Of a stretch of 64,000 bases of DNA, positions 1-9,120 are shown piece by piece (position 1 is the stretch's first letter; the number at the start of each line of letters is the position of its first letter). The DNA lies in assembly GCA_046351235.1 (NCBI GenBank), contig JAXLYV010000009.1, positions 217,432-281,431 on the forward strand, written 5' to 3'. A model generated the notes under the pieces. That model saw only the letters and a list, made by a program, of their open reading frames with translations. It was not told the DNA's origin and searched no databases. The position numbers and the translations under genes were made by a program. Origin of the DNA: JBBSAT01 sp046351235. GTDB lineage: Bacteria; Myxococcota_A; Polyangia; Polyangiales; Sandaracinaceae.

Positions 1-875
1 GAGCTCTCGCGGTGGTCGACCGAGACCTCGGGCACGATCCCTCCGACGGTGAGCGCGAGGGTCGGCCAGAAGTCGATCGTCCCCGAGTAGGCCTCTTGTC
101 CCTCGAGCCCCACGTAGAAGTCTTCGTGGTGGATCTCGACGAAGGCGCGACCGACGAAGACCGCCGTCCAGTGCGCGCTGCCGGGCACACCGCGCGAGAT
201 CATCCCCTGCATGGAGCCGCCGAAGCCGAAGCGGAGCACGGGGACGGGCGTCACGGCGACGTCGAGCGTCGTGCCGAGCGTGGGGGCGCCGAAGTAGCCC
301 TCGTAGTCGGCGGTGCGCCCCGTCGACGTGCCGCCACACGTGATCGTCGAGCCGCCGAGCAGCCCCGGGTACTCGGTGCATCGCCCGACCTGGATGTCGT
401 AGCGATCTCTTCCCGTGAGGAGCGCGAGCTCCGTGTCGAGCTCGAACGTGATCGACCACGTCGGATCTCCCCAGTAGCCGAGCACCCAGCCGATCCCGCC
501 CACCATCACCGGGCGCTCGGAGAACGGCACGTTCGGCGCGACGCTCGCGCGCGGCGTGCCGTAGGCCATGCCTCCGACGAGGCGGATCGCGAGCCAGTCG
601 AAGAGCGTGTAGCCGAGGGCGCCATCCGTGCGGTAGGGGGCGAGGCCCGTCGTCCCGCTCGGCCCATCGACGAGCGTCGGAGCGACGGGGGAGACGAGCT
701 CTCGCACCGACACGTCGACGCGCGCCGGCGTCACGAGCGGCGGCGGCGGCGCGGCGGGCACGGCCGATCCCGTGCTGCGATCCGTGAACGTCTCGAACTC
801 GTAGACGCCGGGGAGCTCGACGCCGCACGCCGAGAGCAGACACGTGGCCGCGAGCAGCGAAGCGCTCCCCCTCAT
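1..875 (-). CDS. Lipoprotein, probable outer-membrane-associated (3' end cut by window edge)
   Basis: The frame stays open from the ATG at 875 to the window edge (291 codons), so the C-terminus lies outside. The N-terminus MRGSASLLAATCLLSACG is a short type II signal peptide with lipobox LSAC; Cys17 is the predicted lipidated residue. A further in-frame ATG at 893 would add six residues and fits a signal peptide less well. The mature part opens with a Pro/Val-rich stretch and then shows alternating hydrophobic and aromatic segments rich in Gly, Trp and Tyr, as in beta-strand envelope proteins. I do not recognise the family. It is divergent from the next gene. Confidence 0.75.
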   Translation of the reverse strand, partial: MRGSASLLAATCLLSACGVELPGVYEFETFTDRSTGSAVPAAPPPPLVTPARVDVSVRELVSPVAPTLVDGPSGTTGLAPYRTDGALGYTLFDWLAIRLVGGMAYGTPRASVAPNVPFSERPVMVGGIGWVLGYWGDPTWSITFELDTELALLTGRDRYDIQVGRCTEYPGLLGGSTITCGGTSTGRTADYEGYFGAPTLGTTLDVAVTPVPVLRFGFGGSMQGMISRGVPGSAHWTAVFVGRAFVEIHHEDFYVGLEGQEAYSGTIDFWPTLALTVGGIVPEVSVDHRES

Positions 876-1051
876 GTCCTCGAGCGCGTGCATTCTCCAC
901 GCCGGCCCGATCGTGGCGCGGGCGGGGGGGCTCCGGTGCGCGGGAGTGACGCTCGGTCACGGTTCGTGCGCATCGGGCACGACTCGGCACACGCGCGGCC
1001 TCTCCGAGACGCTCGACCCTGGGCACGCTTCTGGCCCCTCCGAGCGTCGCC

Positions 1052-2491
1052 GTGGACTCGCGTGGCGCCGTCGTCGTGCTCGCTGCCGCGCTCGTCGCGA
1101 GCGCGCCCGGCTGCTGCTGCAGCGGGCCCTCGGGGCCGCGGCTGATCGGGCCCTCACCCGTCGACGCGGGCCGAGACGCGCCGTTCGTCTTCCCGATCCC
1201 AGACGCGGCGGCCGTCGATGCTCCGAGCTGTCGCGCGATCGCGCCCTGCGATCCGCGGACGTGCGCGGGCGACTGCCGCGTTCCGGCGGTCTTGGACACC
1301 GTGCGCTCGGTCTTCGGCGTCCCCGCGGGCGAAGACGATCCGAGCCATCCCGGCTTCGCGCGCGTCTCGGCGAGCGAGCCCGACGTTCCCACGTCGGTCT
1401 TCGCGCCATCGACGTGCGTCTCGCTGTGTACGCCAGGCCGTCCGACCGGCTGCGACGCGTGCGCGCGTTGCAGTGCGCGCGTCGGACAGTCGCCCCTCGT
1501 CGCGCAGCTCGGCGGGATCGCGGCCGTCGTCGACTACGCGCACGGCGCCTGTCGTCCGACCTGCACCTTCGATCCCACGGGCCGCGGCGACTGTCCCGCT
1601 GGAACGACCTGCGATCCCGACGAGCTCGTGTGTCTCGAGGCCTGCTCCCGCGACGCGGAGTGCCAGGTGGCCCTCCGCTTCACCTACGACGGCTCCTGGG
1701 TCTCGCGCGTCGTCCGCGCGGATCGCTGCGACTTCTTCACCGGCCGCTGCGTCCGCGCGGAGCTCGCGGGCCCGCCGGCCGGGACGCGGTGCACGCTCGA
1801 CACCGACTGCGCCGAAGGCGATGCGTGCAGCGGCGGCGTGTGTGCGACGCGCGGCTGCGATCCCGCCGACGCGAGCTCGTGCGGCTTCGAGGGCCGCGGG
1901 GTCTGCGTCGTGCCCGGGACGCCGGAGGTCACGCCGCTCTGCTTCTTGCGTTGTGACGACGCGCGGGACTGTGCTCCGGGCGTCGCCTGCGGCTCCGTGG
2001 GGTCTACGGCGGTGTGCACGGGGAGGTGCACGACGAGCGAGCAGTGTCACGCAGACGAGGTCTGCACCGAGGAGCCCTTCGGCCTCGCGATGTCGCTCGA
2101 ACGTCGATGCCTCCCCGCGTGCGACGGACTCGGCGCGCGGGGCGCGCTCGGTGGCTGCCCCGAAGGCAGCGCCTGCCGCGATGTCGGTGAGGGGCGCGGA
2201 ACGTGTACCGCGCTCGACTTCCTGTGCATCGCGGGCGCCGCGCCCTCGGACTTCGGAGCCTGTGCCGGTGGTCAGGTCTGCGACGCGCTCGCCGGGACGC
2301 GCGAAGGGCTGGGCCGTTGCGTCGAGCCCTGCACGAGCGACGACGCGTGCATCGAGCACGCCGGCGCGCGCTGCGTATCGCTCGGCGACAGCGCGGGCCT
2401 CTGCCGCGCGCCGTGCGGGCCGAGCGCACCGTGCGAGCCCGGACTGTTCTGCAGCGGCGAGGGTTGGTGCGTCGGGCCCGACGGGAGCTGA
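1052..2491 (+). CDS. Cysteine-rich secreted lipoprotein
   Basis: A 479-residue protein starting at GTG 1052. The N-terminus has a hydrophobic segment ending in SAPGCCC, a lipobox-like Cys at about residue 21. An Asp/Ala-rich spacer follows, then dozens of cysteines in short spacings such as CxxDADCxxG-type clusters along the whole chain. This pattern is typical of myxobacterial extracellular disulfide-rich proteins of unknown role. It shares no recognisable catalytic motif. The next gene on the same strand is another lipoprotein 82 bp downstream, so the two may be co-transcribed. Function unknown; coding status is clear from codon bias and the regular Cys pattern. Confidence 0.85.
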   Translation: MDSRGAVVVLAAALVASAPGCCCSGPSGPRLIGPSPVDAGRDAPFVFPIPDAAAVDAPSCRAIAPCDPRTCAGDCRVPAVLDTVRSVFGVPAGEDDPSHPGFARVSASEPDVPTSVFAPSTCVSLCTPGRPTGCDACARCSARVGQSPLVAQLGGIAAVVDYAHGACRPTCTFDPTGRGDCPAGTTCDPDELVCLEACSRDAECQVALRFTYDGSWVSRVVRADRCDFFTGRCVRAELAGPPAGTRCTLDTDCAEGDACSGGVCATRGCDPADASSCGFEGRGVCVVPGTPEVTPLCFLRCDDARDCAPGVACGSVGSTAVCTGRCTTSEQCHADEVCTEEPFGLAMSLERRCLPACDGLGARGALGGCPEGSACRDVGEGRGTCTALDFLCIAGAAPSDFGACAGGQVCDALAGTREGLGRCVEPCTSDDACIEHAGARCVSLGDSAGLCRAPCGPSAPCEPGLFCSGEGWCVGPDGS

Positions 2492-2573
2492 CGCACGTGC
2501 AGGCGCTCGGACGACGTGGAAAGAGTCGGCGGGAGGGGATTCCTGCCCCACTCGCTCGTACTCCAAGGGAACC

Positions 2574-3755
2574 ATGCTGCTGCACCGTCGTTCGTCGCTC
2601 GCCCTCGGCTCGCTCCTCTGTGCTCTCTCCGTCCCCGCTTGCTCGACCCCCGCGGCGCGCGTGTGCGACCCCGGCTCCACCCAGCGTTGTGTGTGCGCGT
2701 CGGGCGAGGGCGCCCAGAGCTGCAACGCGGACGGAACGGGCTGGCTCACGTGCTCGTGCGGTGGTGAGGTCGATGCCGACGTGCGGGACGGCGGCGTGAG
2801 CGTCGATGCGTTCTCGACCCTCGACACCGGCGCCATCGACGCGTCCACGCCTTCGGATGCCGGCTCCGACGCGAACCTCCCGGCCTGCGCGGCGGGCGCG
2901 ACGATCGCTCCGATCCAGGACCTGACGAACGGCACGGTCGGCGAGGCGACCCAGGTCGCCGTCCTGGGCGCGGTCGCGATGTCGCCGCCCTTCCTGCTCC
3001 AGCGCAGCGTCACGACCGGCACCTGCCTCTGGGCGGTGTTCGTCTCGGCGCCCGCGCTCTCCGAGACCGCGCCGGGCACCGGCATCCTCGTCACGAGCTA
3101 CGGCGACAACGCGACCATCCCGCCGGGCGGGAGCACGGCGTTCTGTCCGGTGCGCGGGATGACCCCGACCGGCTCGCTCATCCCCGACGACCTCGTGCCG
3201 GGCGACGTCCTCGACATCGTCGGCGAGGTCCGCACCTTCCTGCCGACCACGTGCGGCTCGACGCCGGGCGCGGCCACGACCGGCACGCGCCTGCTCGGCA
3301 ACACGTGCTCGATCGAGCGCCGCGGCACCGCCACGCCGCCCGCGCCGCACGTGCTCTCGTCCGCCGAGGCCGCGCAGCTCGCGCAGCAGTCCGACGACGC
3401 GTTCCACCGGCTGTGGGATGGCGTGCTCGTCCGCGTCGAGGACGTCACCGCGAGCCCGCCGGCCTCGCCCGCGACCTGCACGCGCGGCGAGTCCGTCGTC
3501 GACGCGTTCGGCGCGATCGTGCTCGACGGCTCGGGCGCCCGCATCGGCGATCGCGTCTTCTACGACGGCTTCCTCAGCGCCTCGGGCGATACCTGCCACG
3601 CCGTCCCGCGTTATTGCGGAAACGGTCCCCAGAGCTTCACGGCGATCGAGGGCTTCGTCGCGCTCGACTTCTGCACGTGGTCGCTCTGGCCGGCCGACCG
3701 CTGCGCCGACTACGCGCCCGGCTCGGACGACTGCTCCGCCGCGTGCCTGCCGTGA
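2574..3755 (+). CDS. Secreted lipoprotein of unknown function
   Basis: The ATG at 2574 gives a 393-residue protein; the frame is open far upstream but the signal peptide fixes the start. MLLHRRSSLALGSLLCALSV is followed by PAC, a lipobox-like site with Cys23. Next come a small Cys cluster (CDPGSTQRCVCASGEGAQSC), the Asp/Ala/Gly spacer usual in this genome, and a C-terminal domain of about 280 residues with scattered Cys pairs and many Thr/Val beta-like segments. No known family is recognised. It is convergent with the HD-GYP gene, with only 18 bp between the stop codons. Confidence 0.85.
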   Translation: MLLHRRSSLALGSLLCALSVPACSTPAARVCDPGSTQRCVCASGEGAQSCNADGTGWLTCSCGGEVDADVRDGGVSVDAFSTLDTGAIDASTPSDAGSDANLPACAAGATIAPIQDLTNGTVGEATQVAVLGAVAMSPPFLLQRSVTTGTCLWAVFVSAPALSETAPGTGILVTSYGDNATIPPGGSTAFCPVRGMTPTGSLIPDDLVPGDVLDIVGEVRTFLPTTCGSTPGAATTGTRLLGNTCSIERRGTATPPAPHVLSSAEAAQLAQQSDDAFHRLWDGVLVRVEDVTASPPASPATCTRGESVVDAFGAIVLDGSGARIGDRVFYDGFLSASGDTCHAVPRYCGNGPQSFTAIEGFVALDFCTWSLWPADRCADYAPGSDDCSAACLP

Positions 3756-3773
3756 GCGGGCGCGCCGCGCGCG

Positions 3774-5801
3774 TCAGCTCTTCGCGCCTTCCTCCGCGGC
3801 CTTCCACACCTCGGCCTCGGTGAAGATGCGGACGAGCTCGGCGTCGATGTGGCCGTCCTTCACCTCGTAGCCGAGGATGGCGAGCGCGCGGTCGAGCGGC
3901 ATCGCCTTCTTGTACGGGCGGTCGCGCGCCGTGAGCGCGTCGAAGATGTCGGCGATCGTCATGATCTTCGAGGGCACCGGGATGAGGTCGCCCGGTAGCC
4001 CCGCCGGATAGCCGCGGCCGTTCAGCTTCTCGTGGTGCGCGCCCGCGATCTCCGGGATGTTCGCGTAGTTCTTGCCCCAGGGAATCCGCGACAGGAAGTC
4101 CTTGGTGTGCACCACGTGCGAGCGGATCTGATCGATCTCGGCGTCGTTGAGCGAGCCCTTCGTGACCTGGAGCGAGGTGACCTCGTTCGCCGTCAGGAGC
4201 GGCTGCACGTGCCCGCACGCGTCGATGTACGTGCGCTGCCCGATGTCCATGATCCGCGTGAACTCGCCCTCCTTGAGGACCGTGGGCTCGTTCGACTCCG
4301 TCACGACCTTCCACGATTGCTCGAGCTCGGCCTTGCGCCGCTCGATCTCGGCGTCGATGGGCCTCAGGTCGATCTCGCCGCCGCCGCGCTGGATGGCCTC
4401 GAGCTTGCGCTCGAAGCGCTCCTTCTCGAGCTGCAGGAGCACGTAGTCGAAGCGCGCGCGGATGCCCTCGAGCTGCTGCGGATAGAGCTTCTTGGCTTTC
4501 ACCAAGACCTCTTCGCGCACGCCGATCTTGCCGAAGTCGTGCAGGAGGCTCGCGTACTCGAGCTCCTTGAGCTCACGTCGCGAGAACTTCGTGTCCTTGT
4601 AGGGGCCGCTCGAGACGGCGTCGACGGCCTGCGCGAGGCCGTTCGAGAAGAGGCTCACGCGGAAGCTGTGACCGCTCGTCGTGGGATCGCGCTGCTCGAT
4701 CGCCTGCACGGAGGCGCGGACGAATCCGTCGAAGATCTTCCGGATCTCGTCGTAGAGCAGCGCGTTCTCGAGCGCGATGGAGGCCTGCGAGGCGAGCGTC
4801 GCGAGCAGGTCCTCGCTTCGCTGGTCGAAGGGCACCACCTCTTCGAGCGTGTCCTCGGGGCGCTGGAGCTTCTTCTTCGGCTCGCGCTTCTTGTTGATCA
4901 GCTGGATGACGCCGATCACGTCGTCCTCGGCGCTGATCATCGGCACCGCGATCATCGACTTCGTGCGGTAGCCGATCTTGCGGTCGAAGCTGGGGTCGAA
5001 GCTGAAGACGCGGATGGTCTTGGCGAGCATCTCGCCGGACGGAAGCAGAGACGTGTGCTCGGCCTCGGGTGAGGCGCCCTCGGGCGGGATGAGCTCGTAG
5101 ACGTCCGGGATGTTGATGACCTTGCGCGTGACCGCGGCGGCGCCGGCGATCGAGCGCGTCGTCATCGGGATCGTGAACTCGCGCGACTGGAAGCTGATCG
5201 AGTCGTTCTGCGAGAGCTTGAAGCGCAGGCGCCGCTCGGCGCTCGGGCCCGTGCCCTTCGTCTCGACGACGTAGACGCTCCCGGAGTCGGCGCCGGTGAT
5301 GAAGCGGCTCTTCTCGAGGATGAGGCCGAGGAGACGATCGATGTCGCGCTCCTGCGAGATCGCGCGCGAGATCTCGATGATCTCGCCGAGCTCGTAGCGA
5401 TAGCGGTTGAGCCAGCGCGAGCGGCGCTCCGACGCGAGGCGCAGCTCGACGCGATCGAGCACGCCGAGGGCCGCGAGGTAGACGAGATCGGGCGAGGCGA
5501 GGTCGGGCAGGTGCGCGATCACCGCGGTCGCCGGCATGCGATCGAGGAAGCCCTCGGGCAGCTCTCCGATCACGAGCACGCCGGCGTGCCCGGGCGCGAT
5601 GCGCGGGAGGTAGGGCTCGAGGGCGCCGCGCCGCACGGCGCTCGTGCCGATCGCGAGCATCAGTGCCTCGCCGCGCTGCACCTCGGTGACGGTGCCCTGC
5701 AGCTCGATGCGGACGTTCTCGCCGAGGCGCGCCTCCGTCTCGAGCGCGCGCGCGATCACGATCGCGGAGACGTCGCTCATCTCGGTGTCGTGATCGGCCA
5801 T
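3774..5801 (-). CDS. GAF and HD-GYP domain signalling protein
   Basis: A 675-residue cytoplasmic protein. Residues about 150-345 form a GAF-type sensor domain. The HD-GYP phosphodiesterase domain follows: H378 in the TSGHSFRVS segment, the HD pair at 421-422 in LLHDFGKIG, HHE at 589-591 and the GYP signature at 598-600 in LNGRGYPAGLPGD. HD-GYP enzymes usually hydrolyse cyclic di-GMP; the key metal ligands are present, so activity is likely. It is odd in carrying about 110 charged, partly coiled-coil residues (about 440-550) between the HDFGK helix and the second half of the domain. The N-terminal 130 residues are unassigned. It probably ends the minus-strand block that begins with phoH. Confidence 0.92.
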   Translation of the reverse strand: MADHDTEMSDVSAIVIARALETEARLGENVRIELQGTVTEVQRGEALMLAIGTSAVRRGALEPYLPRIAPGHAGVLVIGELPEGFLDRMPATAVIAHLPDLASPDLVYLAALGVLDRVELRLASERRSRWLNRYRYELGEIIEISRAISQERDIDRLLGLILEKSRFITGADSGSVYVVETKGTGPSAERRLRFKLSQNDSISFQSREFTIPMTTRSIAGAAAVTRKVINIPDVYELIPPEGASPEAEHTSLLPSGEMLAKTIRVFSFDPSFDRKIGYRTKSMIAVPMISAEDDVIGVIQLINKKREPKKKLQRPEDTLEEVVPFDQRSEDLLATLASQASIALENALLYDEIRKIFDGFVRASVQAIEQRDPTTSGHSFRVSLFSNGLAQAVDAVSSGPYKDTKFSRRELKELEYASLLHDFGKIGVREEVLVKAKKLYPQQLEGIRARFDYVLLQLEKERFERKLEAIQRGGGEIDLRPIDAEIERRKAELEQSWKVVTESNEPTVLKEGEFTRIMDIGQRTYIDACGHVQPLLTANEVTSLQVTKGSLNDAEIDQIRSHVVHTKDFLSRIPWGKNYANIPEIAGAHHEKLNGRGYPAGLPGDLIPVPSKIMTIADIFDALTARDRPYKKAMPLDRALAILGYEVKDGHIDAELVRIFTEAEVWKAAEEGAKS

Positions 5802-5851
5802 CCCAGCGGAGGGAGGCTATCACGGCACGTTCCCCGACAGGACTCCGCCGA

Positions 5852-7477
5852 TCAGCAGGCGAACGCGCAGAAATAGCTGCCCACGTGGGTGACGGCGCCG
5901 GCCTCCATCCAGACGCGCAGCTCGGGCGAGCAATAGGCCTCGCAGCCGCCACCCAGCTCGTACCCGCCGCCGGTTCGCACGAACCCGGGCACGACGCCCA
6001 TGAACACGACGCGCTGGCCGCCGATGGGCATGGGCAGGAGGTCGCCTCCCATCGACGCGTTCGACCCGCGCACGTGCGAGTCGTGCATCGCGCCCACGTC
6101 CGAGAGCGAGTCGGCGACCAGGATCGCGCGGTTCGGCGCGTCGGGCGTCGCGGCGTCGGGGTCGGCGCGCCAGGCGTCGACGAGCGAGCGCGGGAAGATC
6201 GACGTGGTCGCGGTGTACGGGTTGACGTGCGTCGGGTAGCCGGTGGCCGTGATGCGCACGAATTCGAGCTGGGTGCCGGTGGTGTTCCAGGAGTAGTGCC
6301 CGGCGGCGTCGGTGATCGCGTCGAGCACCGGGCAGTAGCCGACGGACTGCACGTGCGCGCCGGCGATCGGCGCGCCCGTGATCGCATCGACGACCGTGCC
6401 CTGCACCGGGGCGATCCCGGAGAGGCCGCACGCGCCGGCGCGGCAGTATCCGCTCACGTGGGTGCCACAGTCGCGCGCGCACGAGCCGCAGTGGGAGGGA
6501 TCGCCGCAGACGTCGACCTCGCACCCGTCCGCGCCGTCCTCGTTGCAGTCGATCGTGGTGCCCGAGCAGCCCGTCGTCACGCAGCGGCCCGCGATGCACT
6601 CCACGGTCGAGGTGTCGAGGTGCGTGCCGCAGAGCACGGTGCCGTTCTCGTCGACGTTGCCGTCGCAGTCGTCGTCGACGCCGTTGCAGCGATCGGGGAC
6701 GCGCGGATGGATCGCGTCGTCGTCGTCGGCGCAGTCGCCGCCTGCCGAGGCCGCGAAGCTCGCGACCGTGCAGCCCACCTCGGGCGTGGCGGTGGCGTCG
6801 CCCCAGCCGTCGCCGTCGGCGTCGGGCCACGACATCACCATCACGTTCTCGTCGGTGTTGCCGTCGCAGTCGTTGTCGCGCATGTCGCAGATCTCGGTCG
6901 CGAGGCGCGAGATGTTCGGCATCGTGTCGTCGCAGTCGAGGCCGCACACGGCGGGGGCGCCGGCGGTGGGGGAGGGGTTGCAGCAGTAGCTCGGCAGCGT
7001 CCCGTCGAGGTCCATGTCGACGCCGCCGACCGTGGTCGGATCGCAGTCCTCGTCGTGCGTGTCGCAGCGCTCGGGGTTGCCGGGGAAGCGATCGGGGTCG
7101 TGGTCGTCGCAGTCCGTTCCGAGCGCGGTGCCGAGCGCATCGACGCAGTCGCGCGTCGGCACGCCGTCTCCGTCTTCGTCCGGGGGCGTGGAGAGACAGG
7201 TGCGCCGCTCCTCGCTGCAGAAGTCGTTCGTGCACGCGATCCCGTCGTCGCAGACGCGCACGCCGGGCGTGCAGTGGCCGCCCGCGCAGGTGGACGCGCC
7301 GTTGCAGAACAGACCGTCCTCGCAGTCGAGATCGGTGGCGCACGCGACGAGCGCGGCGTCGGGCGAGCCGTCGACGCGCCCGGCGTCACCGCTCGTGCTC
7401 GAGCCGCCGTCGCATCCGGCCAGGGGAAGGGCGACCACGAGCGAACAGAGAAGTACGACGCGTTCGTCCCAGCGCAT
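5852..7477 (-). CDS. MopE-type metal-binding-repeat lipoprotein
   Basis: The chosen ATG at 7477 gives a 541-residue protein with signal peptide and lipobox LAGC (Cys22). An upstream in-frame start would put 22 residues before the signal peptide. After a short Asp/Ser spacer come repeats of the form CDxxDxDCDGxxDE and DxDxDGxGD, the Asp-rich motif of the putative metal-binding family related to MopE. They cover about residues 50-300. A Cys-rich segment and a C-terminal carboxypeptidase-regulatory-like beta domain (around PVQGTVVDAITGAPIAGAHV) follow. It is probably a Ca- or Cu-binding cell-surface protein. The start is preceded by TACAAC five nt upstream. Confidence 0.88.
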   Translation of the reverse strand: MRWDERVVLLCSLVVALPLAGCDGGSSTSGDAGRVDGSPDAALVACATDLDCEDGLFCNGASTCAGGHCTPGVRVCDDGIACTNDFCSEERRTCLSTPPDEDGDGVPTRDCVDALGTALGTDCDDHDPDRFPGNPERCDTHDEDCDPTTVGGVDMDLDGTLPSYCCNPSPTAGAPAVCGLDCDDTMPNISRLATEICDMRDNDCDGNTDENVMVMSWPDADGDGWGDATATPEVGCTVASFAASAGGDCADDDDAIHPRVPDRCNGVDDDCDGNVDENGTVLCGTHLDTSTVECIAGRCVTTGCSGTTIDCNEDGADGCEVDVCGDPSHCGSCARDCGTHVSGYCRAGACGLSGIAPVQGTVVDAITGAPIAGAHVQSVGYCPVLDAITDAAGHYSWNTTGTQLEFVRITATGYPTHVNPYTATTSIFPRSLVDAWRADPDAATPDAPNRAILVADSLSDVGAMHDSHVRGSNASMGGDLLPMPIGGQRVVFMGVVPGFVRTGGGYELGGGCEAYCSPELRVWMEAGAVTHVGSYFCAFAC

Positions 7478-7482
7478 GCCCG

Positions 7483-7488
7483 GTTGTA
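7483..7488 (-). promoter_or_regulatory. -10-like element, leaderless start of the MopE-type lipoprotein
   Basis: TACAAC on the minus strand ends 5 nt before the ATG at 7477 and no Shine-Dalgarno is visible. Inferred from position and from the same arrangement at other genes here. Confidence 0.4.
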
Positions 7489-7571
7489 ACAGACCGCCTC
7501 GCACGTCGGGCACGGACCGCAGGGCGAGCTTGAGCGAGCGCACGCGAAGCTTCTCGCGCGTGAGAGAGGAG

Positions 7572-7608
7572 TCAGGGGCGATTCGTGCTCACGAATCGCG
7601 ATCCCTGA
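7572..7608 (-). terminator. Strong hairpin downstream of phoH
   Basis: A perfect 10-bp stem (7578-7587 with 7590-7599) has a CT loop. A second pairing, TCAGGG with CCCTGA, lies outside it at 7572-7577 and 7603-7608. It sits 22 bp past the phoH stop and lacks a clear U tract, so factor-independent termination is only probable. Confidence 0.5.
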
Positions 7609-7629
7609 TGGAGCGCGCCCTCGCGCGCG

Positions 7630-8676
7630 TCACTCCTCGTTCGGCTCGCCGCGGTAGGGCGGGCGTGCGGGCGACTCTTCCTCGGCGCGCCGCGCATCGC
7701 GGGCCTCGTAGGCGCGCACGATGCGCGCGACGAGCGGGTGGCGCACCACGTCGGCGTCGCTGAAGAAGTTGATGCTGATGCCCTCGACGTTCGTCAAGAG
7801 GCGCACCGCGTCGCTCAGGCCGCTGCGCGCGCCGTTCGGGAGGTCCACCTGCGTCACGTCGCCGGTGACGATCGCCTTGCTGCCGAACCCGAGGCGCGTG
7901 AGGAACATGCGCATCTGCTCGATCGTCGCGTTCTGCGCCTCGTCGAGGATGACGAACGCGTCGTTCAGCGTGCGGCCACGCATGAAGGCGAGCGGCGCCA
8001 CCTCGACGACGCCGCGCTCGACGAGCCCCTGGGCGCGCTCGACGTCCATCATGTCGTGCAGGGCGTCGTAGAGCGGGCGCAGGTACGGGTTCACCTTCTC
8101 GGCGAGATCGCCCGGCAGGAACCCGAGCTTCTCGCCGGCCTCGACCGCGGGGCGCGTGAGCACGATGCGCTTGACGCGCTTCTCGCTCAGCGCGCGGACG
8201 GCCATCGCCATCGCGAGGTAGGTCTTGCCGGTGCCGGCCGGGCCGATGCCGAAGACCACGTCGTGCTGGCGGATCGCGTTCACGTAGCGCTGCTGCGCCA
8301 CGCCCTTGGCCGTGATCGTCTTGCGCGGCGTCGCGAGCACCACGTCGTTCACGAGCTCGGCGAGCTTCAGGTCGGGGTGCTGCCGCAGCGTGCGGAGGCT
8401 GCGCGCGACCTCGCCACCGCGGAGCTTTCCATCGCCGAGCACGGAGAGCACCTCGAGCAGCGCGCGCTCGGCCGCCGCCACGAGCTCGCGCGGGCCGCGC
8501 AGCAGGATGACGTTGCCGCGCGTGCCGGCCTCGACGCCGAACTCACGGCTGAGCACCGCGAGGTTCTCGTTCCCGGTGCCGCTCAGCGAGAGCAAGAGCG
8601 CGGGGTCCTCGACCTCCACCTCTCCGCGCACGATCTCGTTCGGCTCCGCCACCTTGTTCGTTTCGATCGTCTTCAT
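7630..8676 (-). CDS. phoH: PhoH family ATPase
   Basis: A 348-residue protein of normal PhoH-like length. The N-terminal 115 residues match the KH-like region that precedes the P-loop in this family (VILLRGPRELVAAAERALLEVL). Walker A is GPAGTGKT at about 145-152, followed by the family-typical YLAMAMAVRAL helix. Walker B lies in FVILDEAQN, with the TGDVTQVDLP sensor segment after it. PhoH-like proteins are cytoplasmic ATPases linked to RNA metabolism and stress. It lies upstream of the MopE-type and HD-GYP genes on the same strand, but the hairpin at 7572 suggests a separate transcript. Confidence 0.95.
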   Translation of the reverse strand: MKTIETNKVAEPNEIVRGEVEVEDPALLLSLSGTGNENLAVLSREFGVEAGTRGNVILLRGPRELVAAAERALLEVLSVLGDGKLRGGEVARSLRTLRQHPDLKLAELVNDVVLATPRKTITAKGVAQQRYVNAIRQHDVVFGIGPAGTGKTYLAMAMAVRALSEKRVKRIVLTRPAVEAGEKLGFLPGDLAEKVNPYLRPLYDALHDMMDVERAQGLVERGVVEVAPLAFMRGRTLNDAFVILDEAQNATIEQMRMFLTRLGFGSKAIVTGDVTQVDLPNGARSGLSDAVRLLTNVEGISINFFSDADVVRHPLVARIVRAYEARDARRAEEESPARPPYRGEPNEE

Positions 8677-8726
8677 CCGCTCGGCTCACGCTATCACGCG
8701 CACCGCGCGCGCACCCGCCGAGTGGA

Positions 8727-9032
8727 TCAGCCCGTTCGGCGCTCGATGGCGCGGAGGCGCTGCTCGTGGTCGTCGACGGTGCGCCGTAGATCGCGATCGG
8801 CGAGCAGGGTGTCGCGCAGCTCGTGCACGGCGCCGACCACCGCCGTGAGCTCGGTGGCGAGGCGGACCTCGGTCTCCGTCTGGCGGTGCTCGAGCCGGTC
8901 GAGGCGCTGGTGGGTCTGGTCGAGGCGCTGGTTGGTCTGGTCGAGGCGCTCGTTCGTCTGTGTCACGGCGTCGCGGATCTGCTTCAGCACGGCGAGCGTG
9001 GGGTCGGCGGGCTTGGTGGTCATTCTCGGCAT
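8727..9032 (-). CDS. Small coiled-coil protein
   Basis: A 101-residue protein if the ATG at 9032 is used; ATG 9023 is equally possible and shortens it by three residues. Residues 25-50 carry tandem seven-residue repeats of the form QTNxRLD, followed by more heptads with Leu/Val at a/d positions, so almost the whole chain should form a parallel coiled coil. There are no Cys residues, membrane segments or catalytic motifs. It lies just upstream of phoH on the same strand (50 bp). Function unknown; possibly an oligomeric scaffold. Confidence 0.7.
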   Translation of the reverse strand: MPRMTTKPADPTLAVLKQIRDAVTQTNERLDQTNQRLDQTHQRLDRLEHRQTETEVRLATELTAVVGAVHELRDTLLADRDLRRTVDDHEQRLRAIERRTG

Positions 9033-9120
9033 GACGGTCGGGCTCGCTCGCGACGGACCGAGCTTGCCACGATTCTCGCGGCACGCCGCGTTCGGCGTAT
9101 CGTTTGCACGAGGCCGCCTC

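Noticed and set aside
1021..1036. GG-N10-GC (TGGGCACGCTTCTGGCC-like) before the GTG at 1052 as a third sigma-54 promoter
   Set aside because: Only the GG/GC spacing and GGCACG fit; the -12 part (TGGC, then C) is poor and GC-rich DNA gives such matches by chance.
1154..3094. A long minus-strand frame over the first two plus-strand lipoproteins
   Set aside because: It lacks any recognisable start region or motif; the Cys periodicity and lipoboxes on the plus strand are real.
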